Part shown: in pieces, positions 40,735 through 51,918 of the stretch | How positions within the stretch are numbered: position 1 is the first letter of the stretch | Layout of the letters: every line of letters starts with the position of its first letter | Assembly: GCA_019915015.1 (NCBI GenBank) | Contig: JAHBBC010000042.1 | Coordinates: 124,001 to 188,000 of the forward strand | Direction: 5' to 3' | DNA: 64,000 nucleotides | DNA from: Auriscalpium vulgare | Lineage: Eukaryota > Basidiomycota > Agaricomycetes > Russulales > Auriscalpiaceae | The notes under the pieces: model-generated | Seen by the model: only the letters and a program-made list of their open reading frames with translations | What the model was told of the DNA's origin: nothing | Database searches by the model: none | Made by a program: the position numbers and the translations under genes

Positions 40735-41340
40735 ATGATCCAATTCGTCAACACGACGGCTCCGCTGAAAGGCGCGTGCCCGTTCGTTTACCTTTCCGTC
40801 TGGCCAGCGCGCCGCGGACACACTGGCATGCGGCAGACATATATTCTCCGGCCGCAGACATCCAGACGTCTGTGCTGCGCGTGGCGCCCGCGCAGCAGCG
40901 TCCGGCCGGCCGTGGTCCGCACGGTGCGCGCACGCCCGGAGGTCTCCGACGCTCTCGCCCGGGACGCAGCTCATGAGCGCAGCCTCCACGCCGGGCTCCC
41001 AGCTCCGCGCCGTTTCTGAGCTCCATGGACAAGCGACCAAGCACTTTGTGCGCTGGGACGTCGAGCGCGCCGTCGACGAGTGCGGGTAGCCTGCGCTGCA
41101 GGAGCGTGCGCTCCGCCGACCACCCGAAGCGTGCGTGTTGGCACCCTGGAGGCGGGAGGAGCTTGAAGATCGTGTCCGTCCCGGGGACGTCGGGCTGCGC
41201 ACCAAGGATGCGCGCGGAGGCGGTGAGGGGCACGCGCCATGCGGTCAGGTTCTGCGACACGGCGGTTTAGGGTATGGGCGCGGCCGATGATGAGGAAGTG
41301 GAAGGTGACGGTGCGGTGGTCTGCGCATGTGGCTGGATGT
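40735..41340 (-). pseudogene. Unknown minus-strand gene in duplication unit 2, probably broken
   Basis: MSQNLTAWRVPLTASARI at 41260 continues with LGAQPDVPGTDTIFKLLPP, ERTLLQRRLPALVDGALDV and LSMELRNGAELGARR. Thereafter the sense seems to pass into another frame (VEAALMSCVPGESVGDLR). It is the counterpart of 37610-38260. Upstream, FHFLIIGRAHT could be an earlier exon. Function not recognised. Confidence 0.4.
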
Positions 41341-41632
41341 ATTGCTCGGCTGTCCAACAAAGATGGAGGCATCGCGGCACAATGGGCGTCGCTTCCGCTT
41401 CAACTTGGCATTCATTTCGCGACGCTGGGTTAAGTACAGTGGGCGGAGAGTGCCTCAGATGCACGGTCGCGCTCGCGGAGCACTGAGAGTAAGGCTCAGA
41501 GAGACTCGATGTGACGGAAGAGCTTGAACGTCGCTTGTAATTGGGAGTCCCGCGAGCGCTGCATCGCTAGTAAGTAAGTACTGAAGAGACTGGAAATTGC
41601 TCCGCGTCCGGCTGCGGACTGTGCTGGTCCCG

Positions 41633-42665
41633 CTACCAGCAGTCAGCATATGGCACGTATCCCACATCTCGCTCCTGTCCGCCATCCGCTGAATACCCTA
41701 ACCATAGCTCAAATCCCGTTTCAAGTTGTTGTATGCGTTCCATGAGCCACCGTTGATCGTCCTTCAACTGCTGCATGTCTATCTCAAGGGCTTTGATGAG
41801 GACAGCTGTATGACTCCGTAAGAGTGGTGAACGGCTCAGAGGTGAGGAGAGACTTGCCTAGTTCGGCGGTCTCCACATCAATCTTACTGTCTCCACCCGC
41901 AGTGACGGCCGGGTGGGCCATTTTCTCCTGCTGGCTGTCGCCCGCTGACAGACTGGCATCCGCGGCCAGCGCGACGTCGAGACTCGTATCTGTAAGGAGC
42001 TTCAGGGTGGCATTGTCAGGGACGGTGGCCTGCGCGTGTTTGCGCCGTTTCGGCCGGGTACCGCTGGGATCCGCGACGTCGGCAGTCTCGTCCTGCCAGT
42101 GAGATGCCGCGAGGGTCAGAAAAAACGCAGAAAAAGAGGAGGGGCGTACCCAGACGCCGAGCACCTTCCCGACGCCGAGCACCTTCCCGACGCCGAGCAC
42201 CTTCCCGATGCTGCCGCCGCACCGAGTACGTTGGACTGCTCCTGTATTGTTTCCTTGTTATGATACTGGAAAGACTGGGCGTGCCTAGGGTGTGTTGAAG
42301 AGAGAAAGGACGGGGATGAAGCGGGTGTACGGTGGCGAGGATGCGCTGGCAAGTTGAAGAGCACTTACCGGTGCTGTTGCTATCGATCTCGAGTGTCCAC
42401 GTTGGCCAAGTGCTGCGATGTTTCAGAGCGTATCCGTGTCGACGTCAAGCTCAGCTCTAGCGGGGCGCTCTCTTCGACTTGTCGAGGACGGATCAGAGCA
42501 GGAAGCAGGCGGGGAGCCTCTGAGTACGTTAAGTGCCGGTCCGCCTGTTCCCTTCGCGTCTCTTGGTACTTCCCCGCGCACGGGCCACCTACTTACCCTG
42601 CAGCCCGGTTGAAGGAGATTCATCGAGTCGTCCTCTGGAAAAGCGAAGGCGTTCTCACTGCTCAC
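41633..42665 (-). CDS. Coiled-coil protein, unknown
   Basis: Starts MSSENAFAFPEDDSMNLLQP at 42665. Later exons include DVADPSGTRPKRRKHAQATV (a likely nuclear localisation signal), NATLKLLTDTSLDVALAADA and ELGKSLLTSEPFTTL, and the last exon is a coiled coil (AVLIKALEIDMQQLKDDQRW, LMERIQQLETGFELWLGYSA) ending YADCW. Exon borders in the middle are uncertain. A 19 bp repeat occurs three times at about 42150-42208, inside or next to an intron. A diverged relative lies at 50.9-51.4 kb. Copies of its 3' end were carried along in the tandem duplication. Confidence 0.55.
42150..42208. repeat. 19 bp tandem repeat, three units
   Basis: The unit CCGACGCCGAGCACCTTCC is repeated in perfect register three times, with the beginning of the first unit reading CAGACGCCG. 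Confidence 0.9.
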
Positions 42666-42707
42666 TGCTCAGCCAAGCTGTGTATGATGACGCCACTTAC
42701 GACCTAA

Positions 42708-42720
42708 CCCTATGCTAGGG
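42708..42720. promoter_or_regulatory. Palindrome CCCTA-NNN-TAGGG, site 1
   Basis: CCCTATGCTAGGG stands between the divergent starts of the coiled-coil gene (42665) and the helicase remnant (42981). The same palindrome with another 3 nt centre occurs at 51491 and 60281. Possible protein-binding site; inference only. Confidence 0.4.
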
Positions 42721-42839
42721 CTGGCACAAACGGGCGTGCGCTCGCCTCGCCCATCGTGCGCTCAGCCTAGACTCGTAACCAGCCGTACTGACGACGATGT
42801 TGAGATGGGGAGGAATCGTCGTCAGACGGACTGGCAGAA

Positions 42840-42890
42840 TTGAGTTTGAAATCCTATGTAGCTCGCGTTACCGTAAAAGGATACCCGGTC
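42840..42890 (+). repeat. Shared leader (GAGTTTGAAATCCTATGTAG), copy 1
   Basis: A 5' segment with GAATTGAGTTTGAAATCCTA, TGTAGCTC and GTTACCGTAAAAGGATA, also found near 60425 (plus) and 45050 (minus), each time 90-150 bases ahead of an ATG. It looks like a promoter or untranslated leader that was copied with different coding sequences. Confidence 0.65.
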
Positions 42891-42980
42891 CGGGCGCGGG
42901 CCTGAGGTCCGCCTGGCCCGTCGCGACGCGTTTGCCTGCGCGACGCGTCTCTCCCGACTTTTTCTCCGTTCGCTACCACC

Positions 42981-43660
42981 ATGACAGCCCCCGCACCGTG
43001 TCTCTCAGCGCTTCTAGACCTTCCTGAAGCTCATAGAGCACGTATACAGGCTGTATATGACTTGCCAGACTCAGATTTATGGCAGTATGCAACACAACTC
43101 ATAGGCTCTCGACTCGAGCCGCTCGACTCGTTCCTGCACACCCTGGCGCCGCGTCAGATCTGGCAAAAGCGCTTCGCGCGTGTCTGCTGCTATGGACTGT
43201 CACCAACGGAGAGAATGTTCCGCGACAAATGCAGCTCGAGAGTGTCATCCCGGTGTGCTCTCGCAGAGACAGTCTCGTCAACGTCGGAACAGGATCGGGC
43301 AAGACCATCTGCATGGTCCTGGCAATTTTGCTTCAGATTGGCGCAACATGTCTCGTTATCAACCCTCTGCGCCGACTGCAGATTAATCAGGTGCGTATCC
43401 GTGCCTCTTTCGGCCCCGCGGTCTAATTTCCACTCGACAGGTGGCCGAGTTTTCAGCGTACGGTATCCACGCCCAGTGCATCAATGAGGATACGCCAGAC
43501 GATCCCACACTATGGAAAGTACGTATAACGACGTTATCTATTGTACAAAGGCTCACCATAACGTAGAAAATCGAGGACGGCGCCTTTTCTGCGATCATCA
43601 TCGCGCCCGAGTCCCTTGACAGGTTCCAGGGACACATGCCACGCTTCGCGTGTCTCCTCA
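42981..43660 (+). pseudogene. RecQ-like DEAD-box helicase remnant
   Basis: The start MTAPAPCLSALLDLPEAHRA runs through DLPDSDLWQYATQLIGSRLE to APRQIWQK, after which a single missing base near 43167 shifts the frame. The next frame continues ALRACLLLWTVTNGENVPRQ, QLESVI and the Walker A motif NVGTGSGKTICMVLAILL, then TCLVINPLRRLQINQ, an intron, YGIHAQCINEDTPDDPTLW, an intron, and FSAIIIAPESLDRFQGHMPR. It breaks off after LLK near 43660, before the DEAH motif. Helicases of this type are multiplied in mushroom genomes, often near chromosome ends. With a frameshift and no second half it is non-functional. Confidence 0.7.
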
Positions 43661-44275
43661 AGGGCCCTAGCAGCCCAGCCGCTTGCGCAGGTCCACATCG
43701 GGCTATGCAAAGTGCAGCCCAAGATACCGCAGGCAGGGGAGCGGGCCAAGCCAGGGCACGGGCGGGTGGTCGAAGAATAGGTTGGGACAGGAGTGCTGGG
43801 TCTCGCGAAGAGGGGTAGCGGCATATTGCAGTCCGGGTTCAGCGAGGAACGCGTAGATTGCCTTCAACTCTGACAGCTATGAAAGAGAGCCCCTGGGTTT
43901 ATCATTGGCAACGGCACTAATTAGTAGGTACAAGTCTAGAGGAATATCAATAGCAAGGATGTCACAACGCGAGTGGAAGTGGAGGCCAGTATTACGATTA
44001 TCAGAGCGCCGTCCCCACTCGCCAGCGCCGCTCCTCTGCATGATATACCATAATCTGTGTTCGTTTCACTTCCGCAGTTTATATGAGATATACGCAGCGA
44101 AATGATATCAGGACTGTTCGATGTCCACTTCGACTCTACTATCGACAGGGGCCCGTCGGGTACTGCAGCTGAACCGCCAGTAACCCTCCATAGCAGCTCG
44201 GTGCCCATTTTCTCGCCCCTTTCCAGGTACACCCGCATATGCTCCGCGACGTACGCATTCAAGAACCGCACCATT
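43661..44275. other. Degenerate region after the helicase remnant
   Basis: A minus-strand open frame at 43936-44274 (MVRFLNAYVAEHMRVYLERG...) has no recognised domain. No other structure was supported. Confidence 0.35.
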
Positions 44276-44905
44276 CTAGGCGCGGAGACAGTCCAGCGCC
44301 ATTATGTCAGGCTTGCATGAATCCAAGCCCTGTCCGGGACACTGCCTCCTCACATCCGCTCCCTTGTCGCCGACATTGCGTGCGGGCTCTTCGAAAGTGG
44401 AGTTTGTTGTGTGCATTGCATGACCAGAGCTCAGAGAATCTTCGTCGATAGCAGCGGCCAGCGCAGGAAGATCCTCTTCGAAGTACTGAGCCCGACCGGG
44501 ATCGAGAGATGTAGAGCGCAAACGACGTGCAGTAGAAATAGTGTCCGGAGTAATTGGGATCTTGAAGTCGAACGCGCGAGCACTGGCAGGAGTAGTATGG
44601 CCCGAGACAGGTGGGTGAGTCAAATGAGCGCGACTGAAGTCGGGAGTGCCAAAGAAGCTGGAGAGCGGTGAAGGAAATGGGCTTGGGAGACCAGACAGAG
44701 GTGCAAAATAGTCGCGTGGTGTACTGGTGAGCTGTAGTGTTAACGGAAGGGGAGACAGAGATGGAAGTGTCGAGAATGATGGTGCTGCCTCGAAGTCAAT
44801 GAGAGCTCCATTGAACTGGCCTTTGGCGCGCTTTCTCGTGCGGGAAATGGTGCCCGACTCTTCATGGATGCGTCGTTTGGTGTTTAACGGGGTCTATTGA
44901 GACAT
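44276..44905 (-). pseudogene. Unknown ORF in the inverted repeat, nonsense at codon 4 (copy 1)
   Basis: ATG TCT CAA TAG starts at 44905, then the frame is open: TPLNTKRRIHEESGTISRTR, KRAKGQFNGALIDFEAAPSF, Pro/Ser-rich sequence, HTTPASARAFDFKIPITPDT and LDPGRAQYFEEDLPALAAAI. Where the repeat ends (44423) the sequence diverges and the frame runs to 44276. The twin at 60568-61077 has the same TAG. KRAKG is a possible nuclear signal. No function recognised. Confidence 0.5.
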
Positions 44906-45116
44906 TTGGGTATACAGTGAGGGGGTATATGCAGAGAGGTGTATGCTACGGGCAGCGACGCGACGTGTCTGCGGCGCGCGCAGCGGTCCGACCCCGGACC
45001 GGCTATCCTTTTACGGTAACTTGAGCTACATAGGATTTCAAACTCAATTCGACCGGTCTGTCTGGCGACAACAACCCTCCCCATCTCGTTGTCGCCGACA
45101 GACGGTCACCGGTCTA
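44423..45116 (-). repeat. Long inverted repeat, arm 1 (694 bp)
   Basis: Near-identical reverse complement of 60356-61049; only isolated differences were seen (for example CGTCG versus CGTTG near the distal end). It contains the shared leader and the ORF with the early TAG. The arms are 15.2 kb apart and enclose the DUF2235 gene and five of the eight copies of the SH3-like family. Confidence 0.9.
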
Positions 45117-46092
45117 CGCTCAGCCCCGACTATGACGATGAAACCCCCGCACGCCCCCAGCTTCCAAGTGTATGCATACCTATCAATCGAGGTGCATCCA
45201 CTCTAGCCCACAACTAACGCAAATCATAAACAGGTTTCTACACAGCCGCCCGCAGGAAGACACTACGAAGATGCGACCATGGCATGCCTGAACGCAGCGC
45301 TGCGCATGTCTTGTCAGAGAGTCTCGACGTCTTAGCAAGCGGAAGATCTACGGCGGGCCGTTCTGCGATGTCGCAATGAGGCTCATAGCGCTTCGTCCGG
45401 CAATGGTTATGTCGGTGAGCATTTGTCTGCCATGCCAGTGGGTTTGCAGCTATTGACGAGCACAGGTTTCTTGCAAAAAATTCCGCCCTCATCCTTGCCA
45501 GCGGGTTCAAGCTCGGACGTGCGAGAGCCGCTTGAAACTTACGTCAACATCCATGGCGCACGGCAAGGGTGCGAGGCCGCAATGCGTCTACGCGTGAGGT
45601 TCAATTCGATGAACAGAGACCGACGCCGCGCTTGTGTTCACTTTTGACGGCACGAAGGTAGAGCCTAGGAATGAGCTAGGATGTAACGGTGGAGCGATAG
45701 GGGAAGGGATTCTGGTGCGTCGCCGTGACACGATTTGCACAAAGGCAGCGGGCTGACGACTCTCGCACAGGTTGCATGGAGGTCGGGTCGGTCATAGAGT
45801 GGCGGTCCTCTGTGTATACGCCTCGTGCCCTTTATGAAAGATCGGCTCTGTCAAATCGAGCGCCTTTCACCCAGCGAATGCGTCCAGAAAAGCGAGTACT
45901 GCAGAGCTCGAGAACAGCCTCCTGTTCATGCGTTGGGCGGTGCAATCATCAGTATGTGGTGAGGCAGGAGGATGCGCGTGTACCGCATGTTGGGGAATCT
46001 GATTAGCGCCGAGCGATGCGACTTAAGCAGGCGTGCGTCCCAGTCCCTCCTCTCCTAGATTCCCCTTCTCACCTTCCTCTTACTATACAGCT
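45117..46092. other. Intergenic, no recognised gene
   Basis: Several short plus-strand open frames (for example 45423-45647) but no domain, repeat or RNA gene that I can support. Confidence 0.35.
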
Positions 46093-47915
46093 ATGCCTAA
46101 GTCTCCTTTCCGTGCCGACCCACGTCGTCGCCAGGTATGCACCTTATATTGGCGGGCCGCTGTGCTACGATGCTACGAGAGATACTTCTTCTCAAGCAGG
46201 TTGACGCATGCGTCCAATGCCGCAGACGGAAGATCGTGAATCAACTTTCCTGCCGCATCTTGTCAATCCGCGACTGACCCGCTGCATGGCTTATAGAAAT
46301 GCGATGCCGCTCGTCCACACTGCGGTGGTTGCGTCAGGTATGTTGTTCTTATATTTGGCCAACACTTACTGTGGATAACAGTCTTTAATCAGGCACTGGT
46401 ATATTGCCACCAGTACTCGTCTGCCGCCAGGACATGAGTAAGGGAACATCGTCACTATCATATTGGTTTACTGATGTCACATCTCCAGGCATCCGATGAA
46501 GCCAGAGTGCTCGTACATCCCAAACGTTCCAGGCCCTCATGCCAGAATTAAAGAGCTGGAGGCTATAGTTGGTGCGTATATGGCGCTCTTATCACCGATC
46601 ACAGGCTGACAGGAGTACAGCGCAATTGCAAGAGATGGCGACTAACTCAGCCGCCGCACACATGCACGGGTATGATGGGCAGGCTACAGACTTGTCGCTC
46701 CCAAGTATCCGGCCAACTGCGCGCCTACCCATCGTAACGTTAGGGGAGTCAAGCTCCATAAGGCTCGATCCGTCTATGCTCTCCGGCGGCGAGCGGCGAA
46801 TTCCACCTCTGTACAGGTGCCGTGCTGTCCGCGCGTGGGCACCGCCCGGCACCGGGCACGAGGCATGGTACCGTTCTCTGCCCTTTTTCCCCCTCGCCGT
46901 CGGCGCGCGCTACGAGATCATCCAGGACGCCGGGTGGCACCGCACCATGCCTGGCCTAGCGACGAACTACGACAGGCTGCTGGTTGCCCGTGACGAAGGA
47001 GGCGCTGTTGGCTGGGTGCTTGCTGCACATGTCACGGTGGAACGTGAAGACACGGACGTGGAGCGTGAGCGAGTGTGTGTGCCGATGGATGTGGAGGAAG
47101 CGCAAGGCGAGAGCTCGCGTACGTTGTCGCCCTGGAACTTACGCCCTACCACCCCGGTCTAACATTTACTTGTCTGTCAATAGCGCCTCCGCCGCCCGCA
47201 GGATCCCTCCCTTATCATCCACTGTGGCAGACAATGGGCACGTCGTCTTCATCTAGCAGCTCCGGCAAAAAATCAACCAACAGCACATCGTCAAGAATCT
47301 CGCGCATGAACAAACGGTTTTCTCCCTCTCGATCGCCCTCAGATTCTATGCGAGAAAGACACAGGTGGACGAACAGTAGAGGGACCTCTGTTGGATCCTC
47401 GAGCATCGATGAGGTCGACGTCGTCGCCTTAGCGCGCCTGGGCGACATGCCGCTGGCGCCTGAGCCTCCGTCGCTCCACAAGCACGGACCACACGCCGCA
47501 AGTCCGCACGGGCGCAAGGCATACACGTATCCCGATCAGGTCCCGACGCGGCGCCAAGCTTCCTGCGAGTCCGACGTGCACTTTGGCGCGAACGTCGAGC
47601 CGGGGGCGAATTTCGAGTGCACGTACTGCGGGGAGGAGTTCATGAAGCACAGCAGTTTCCTGGTGAGTGGGCCGAGTCTCTTGCGCACCCTTGTACTCAC
47701 AGTGAGGTCTGGCAGATACACTTCCGCAGTCACCCTGAGGCCTGCCGTGCGTACCCATCAACTCTCGAGGCACTTTAGTAGACGCTGACCATCCGAAATC
47801 AGCTTACGTATGCGCTGCTGAGGGCTGCGATCGAAGGTTCTTCCTCGAGAGCGCTATGTGGTTTCACGCACGCACGCACACCCCCAGCGAAGACGAGAGC
47901 GACGGTTCACCGTAG
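46093..47915 (+). CDS. Zn2Cys6 + SH3-like + Ser motif + C2H2 protein (family copy 3)
   Basis: Exon 1 is MPKSPFRADPRRRQ. Short exons then build a fungal binuclear zinc cluster: VDACVQCRRRKI, KCDAARPHCGGCVR and HPMKPECSYIPN, with six Cys spaced as in Gal4-type domains, followed by GPHARIKELEAIV. The SH3-like domain lies at about 46795-47040: RRIPPLYRCRAVRAWAPP, LPFFPLAVGARYEIIQDAGW, YDRLLVARDEGGAVGWVLAA. The next exon has SSSSSGKKSTNSTSSR and an extended linker, then CTYCGEEFMKHSSFL joined to IHFRSH, and a last exon CAAEGCDRRFFLESAMWFHA with RTHT, stop at 47913-47915. All zinc ligands are present in the cluster and both fingers. The protein would carry two different DNA-binding systems around an SH3-like core. 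Confidence 0.75.
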
Positions 47916-48237
47916 CTGCGGCTGGCGTTGGGCTCTGGTCAGCACGGCGACATCTGACGTTGGGCATAGCGTAGTGGGAGAATGGAGCCGTTAGCTTGAG
48001 CTTGTATAGGTAGTCGATGATTGTTGCATGAGACATCGACATGGGAGCGAGCCAACTTTTGACCGAAACAATGCATATGTATTGCACGTAAAGTATGCTG
48101 CGCTGAGAACAGAAATGTTATCGAAGCCAATATCATGATGCTGTGCGAAATGGATGGAGCAACGACTTGGATGAGAAGCATGTTAGTGGCCCGCGCCAGC
48201 GGGGTGCCGGAACTGCTGGGACGCCCAGCTCGTCGAC
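47916..48237. other. Convergent intergenic spacer
   Basis: Spacer of about 320 bases between two converging genes. Nothing supported. Confidence 0.5.
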
Positions 48238-50118
48238 TCACGAAACATACACCTCTGAGCCCTTCGCCCTGCATTGCGCACGCGGCTTGTAGTCCAGCTT
48301 CTTATCCGCCTCGCGCAGCTTCACGCTCTCGTGGAACTTCGCACCATCAGGCAACCACCGCGCGCTGAACAAGTGGAAGCTGCGCGCACAGTGAGAATCA
48401 GAACGGCAACGGGAAAAGCACACGCACCCCCATCGCGTGATCCACTCGTTCGCCTGTTTTTGCCAGTCGTACTTCGTGGGGATGATCTCCAGAATCCACC
48501 ACAGCGGGTTCCTCCACAGCTCGTCGTGGAGCGGCTGCACGGCGTCCTGCGCGTCGCGCTGGTCCTCCTGGTGCGCCGCAGCAGCAGCGCCCGCGACACT
48601 ACCCTCCGCCGTCACGTCATCCACGGGCGTCGCCACCGCGGTGGAGCCTGGGGTGGGGATGTTCAGCCGCGCGAAGGCTGCGTCGTCGAAGAGGATACAC
48701 TGCGCACGAGCGACTTCGCGCACCATCCACCGCAGCGGGATGTTCGCGAGCGCATGCGGCGCGTCGTCGCGCACGGCGCTGCCGCCGACGTCTGCTCGCA
48801 TGTGCATCAGTGAGAAGTCGCAAGGTCAGGGAGGGATGGGACGCACCGCAGTGGCACCCCGCGAACCACACCTCCTCAACGTCCGTCGTGTAGCCTTCAG
48901 ACGATGGCAGGCTCTCCCCATCGTCTTGCTCTCCGTAGAGCAAATCTTCCACCCTGTCCACGAGCTTGTGTCTCCCGTTCTCGAGCGCAAGGCCGACGTC
49001 ATGTGCGACGTGCTTAATGTCGAAAGGCGCATTCTTTGCATGTTTTATCAATGAATTCGATGCCGGCTCGCCAGTGGGAACTGGTCGGTGGTACAGATTG
49101 GGACGAAAGAGCGCGCGGTGCTGTGAGAGACGAGGTCAGAGTCGAGTGAGGTGGCAGAGCCGAAGAAGGACGTGCCTCATCAAGCGCAAGCGCCTGTCGG
49201 AACGTCCTGATGGTCGTGTTGTTGCCCACGAATGGCAACGTGCGCGTCAGGACCACACCGACGCTCGCGACGGTGTCCCTGCGAATAGAATGGCACCATC
49301 AGCCTGCGTGCGCCGGTGAAAACGCAGTGCACGCACCAAACGCCGACGAACTCAATTGGAACCTCGCGCGAGAAGGTACGCTTGAAGCCCTCCGCGAGCT
49401 TTGCGTTCGCCTTGGTTGATGAGGCGTAGATCTTGTACGCGAATGCCAACTGCTCGTCATTATCCCTTCCAAGCAGGCCGACCTGGACGTGCCGTGATCA
49501 GGAAAAGAGCGCGCGGCCGTGACAAGAGAAGCGCACCTTGTGTAGCATCCCAGCAAGCGCGCGTGCCGTGTACGCACCGCGGGAGAAACCTGCGCAGAGC
49601 CGTCAGCATCAGGACAGGTAAGGCGTGAAGGGAACACGGCACGCACCGAAAAGGCAGACCTTGTCGCCAGTGTTGTAGTTCTGCATGAGAAAGCGGTACC
49701 CGTCGAGGACATGCTGCGAGAGATACCACGCAAACGCCTTGTCCAGCATCGATGCAGCCCAGCGAAATATGGGTCGCACGGCGCCAGGCTTGAAATAAGT
49801 GCCTATGCCCGCCTGCAAGCCCGATTAGCCACCCGCGTGTTGAAGGCGCGATGAGATAAGAACGCACTTGGTAATAACACATCTGATCCTCGATGTGGTC
49901 CTTGTTGAGCAGCGAGTAGAACTTGACCACGTTCGTGTTCTGAACTCGCCAAGAAACAACGTCAGGAGGGGTATAATCGTCGAGCTGAGATGAGCACGCA
50001 CCTTTGTGCCATACTCGTTAGTCGTGCCATCGAAGCAGAGGACGAGCGTGCGGGGCTTGCGGCCCAAGACGGCGGGGGGCTGCGGGTTGAACGATATCGA
50101 GTATGCCGGTTGGGCCAT
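48238..50118 (-). CDS. DUF2235 (Tle1-like) alpha/beta hydrolase
   Basis: Starts MAQPAYSISFNPQPPAVLGR and has RTLVLCFDGTTNEYGTK at the N terminus, the hallmark of the family. After short introns come NVVKFYSLLNKDHIEDQMCY, GIGTYFKPGAVR, FAWYLSQHVLDGYRFLMQNY and the nucleophile motif CLF-GFSRGAYTARAL, split by an intron near 49590-49645. Then FAYKIYASSTKANAKLAEG, PIEFVGVW joined to DTVASVGVVLTRTLPFVG, VEEVWFAGCHC joined to DVGG, and LANIPLRWMVREVARAQCI follow. It ends KPRAQCRAKGSEVYVS, stop at 48238. Relatives include bacterial type VI secretion lipases; the fungal members are uncharacterised soluble hydrolases. About eight small introns, no defect noticed. It is unrelated to its neighbours and probably ancestral to the locus. 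Confidence 0.85.
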
Positions 50119-50879
50119 GTTGGATGCCGTTCTTGTATTATATCGCTGGCGTATGGTAGCAGTGACGACGAGAAGAGACTGGAATGCGTGGGGAAGGGGG
50201 ATGGATGGGCAGACAGCTGCACGAGCAGTCAGTACGCACGAGCGGCTTTATAGCAGCTGCGATGGCGCTCACTGGAGGAAAAGACACGAAGCACCGGAGT
50301 CTTGCTCCTCCTTCGGCGAGCGCCTTGGTATCGACAAGGCCTGGCCCGTAGACCGTTGGCCGCATACTAACTTGCTCCGTCCGAGCGTACCTACCATTCG
50401 ACAGCGATACGTGTTGAAGTGAGCAACTGAATGCGGCCGCGTCGAATAGCCTGCGGAGCCGCTAGGGCTGAATGTTCCCTGTACTCCAAGCGAGCGCGGA
50501 CGTAGAGGGCACTCCGAACCTTCGTCGTCAATTTGGTACCTGCAGGGACACAAAGGGTCCACCGGAGAAGGTTTGATCAGCGCAAAGTAGCCGTATGAGG
50601 AGTAGGACGTACTTAGAGAGAACTATGCGGCCAGAAGCCAAACGGCACAGCAAGATCGACTCGGACATAGCGCGACACTGCCAGCACGAAACGTAGGGAA
50701 AACCGGGGATAGAAGTCGAATGGAGCGATGGGTTTGTAGAGGCGGGTCTTTGACCATTTCGGCTGCCACCTGCTGGCACATTGGAATAATGTTGTCAAAG
50801 AAAAATCGCGAGCGCCCCGTCGTTGAGACCCGCAGCACCGTCGCCTGTTCCTGGCGTGCGCCGATACTCTCGCGTGTGG
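50119..50879. other. Intergenic, no recognised gene
   Basis: Degenerate coding-like stretches on the minus strand (50528-50838) may be the 3' remains of the next pseudogene. Nothing else supported. Confidence 0.35.
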
Positions 50880-51402
50880 CGTGGTCGACCTAATAGGAAG
50901 GGAGCCTGCGTGCGCTTGAACTTGACTGGCTGAGCGCCGCTGGACTTCGCGATACCGACCAACCTCATCCTGAGATGGTGCGAAGGTCAGGAAAAAAACA
51001 CGGAGAGAGGGAGAGGGGCGTACCTCGACTCCTTGCACTATTACCGCCGCACTGAGTCTGTACGACATCTCCACGTTATCACTAGAAGAGAAGAAGGACG
51101 AGGCCTAGGGCGCTGGAATGGTGGCGGTGAGTGGCAGGAACGCGCCTGAACGCGCTGGCGAGGCGAAGAGTACCGGTGCCGTAACCTGCATCGACGTCGC
51201 GTCGGGCTCGGCCAAGTGACTTGCTGTGTCTCAGAACGTGATTCGTGCGATGCTCAACAGCTCTCGGGCGCGGTCCTTCGACTTGTCAGGTAGGAGAGCT
51301 ACGGCTCGCGCGACACGTAGTGCATGATCTCTCAGCAATTCTCGCGGACCGGCCACATACAATTCAACCCGGTTGAAGGCGTCGTCATCTGGGAAGGCCA
51401 TT
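50880..51402 (-). pseudogene. Diverged relative of the coiled-coil gene
   Basis: Starts MAFPDDDAFNRVELYVAG, similar to FAFPEDDSMN of the gene at 42665, and later has IAKSSGAQPVKFKRTQAP in the place of VADPSGTRPKRRKHAQAT. The nucleotide segment with GAAAAAA(A/C)ACGGAGA..GGGGCGTACC matches 42120-42150. No coiled-coil exon was found and the frame meets stops, so it is probably dead. Confidence 0.45.
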
Positions 51403-51490
51403 CACGGCGGCGCGTAAGGGGGGCATCGAAAACATAGGACTAGGAAAGAGTGGGAATCATTGACCAGCGCAGGTGGCAGGACTGAAGTAG

Positions 51491-51503
51491 CCCTACGCTA
51501 GGG
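51491..51503. promoter_or_regulatory. Palindrome CCCTA-NNN-TAGGG, site 2
   Basis: CCCTACGCTAGGG, 90 bases upstream of the minus-strand start at 51402. The flanking GTTGGCTC resembles CTGGCAC next to site 1. Confidence 0.4.
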
Positions 51504-51918
51504 TTGGCTCGGGCCGCGCTGTCCCGCATATGGCGTGCGCCGTGGACCGGTCGCTCTCCCTCGCCTCACCCTCAGGCAGACGACGAACTTTCCCTTGCCT
51601 CACGACCTGTGTCTATACCTGGACGAGCCAAAGCTCTCTGTCCCACAGAAGTGTGCGCAGCGCATACCCTGACCAGTTTCATTTACCTGACTAACACCAC
51701 GCATACGTAGGCTTTTGCACGCAGGACGATCCATCTGTTCTTACAAGGCGCAATGTCAGCTTCCAGGCATTCAGCGCTGCAAGCTGGCGACGCTGTGGAT
51801 GCCGAGTCCCGACGATGCACGAGGTATAGCGTTCCAGTGCGGTCGGCACCCTCGTTCTGCATAAGTAGCAGGCCCAATCCTCCCATTTTCAGCAGCGCTA
51901 CCAAACACATTCCTCGCA

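Larger units (their letters stand above)
38786..41840. repeat. Tandem segmental duplication, unit 2
   Basis: Second unit, head to tail with 35641-38780. It ends within the intact coiled-coil gene at 41.6-42.7 kb, whose 3' part was therefore copied into unit 1. Confidence 0.85.
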
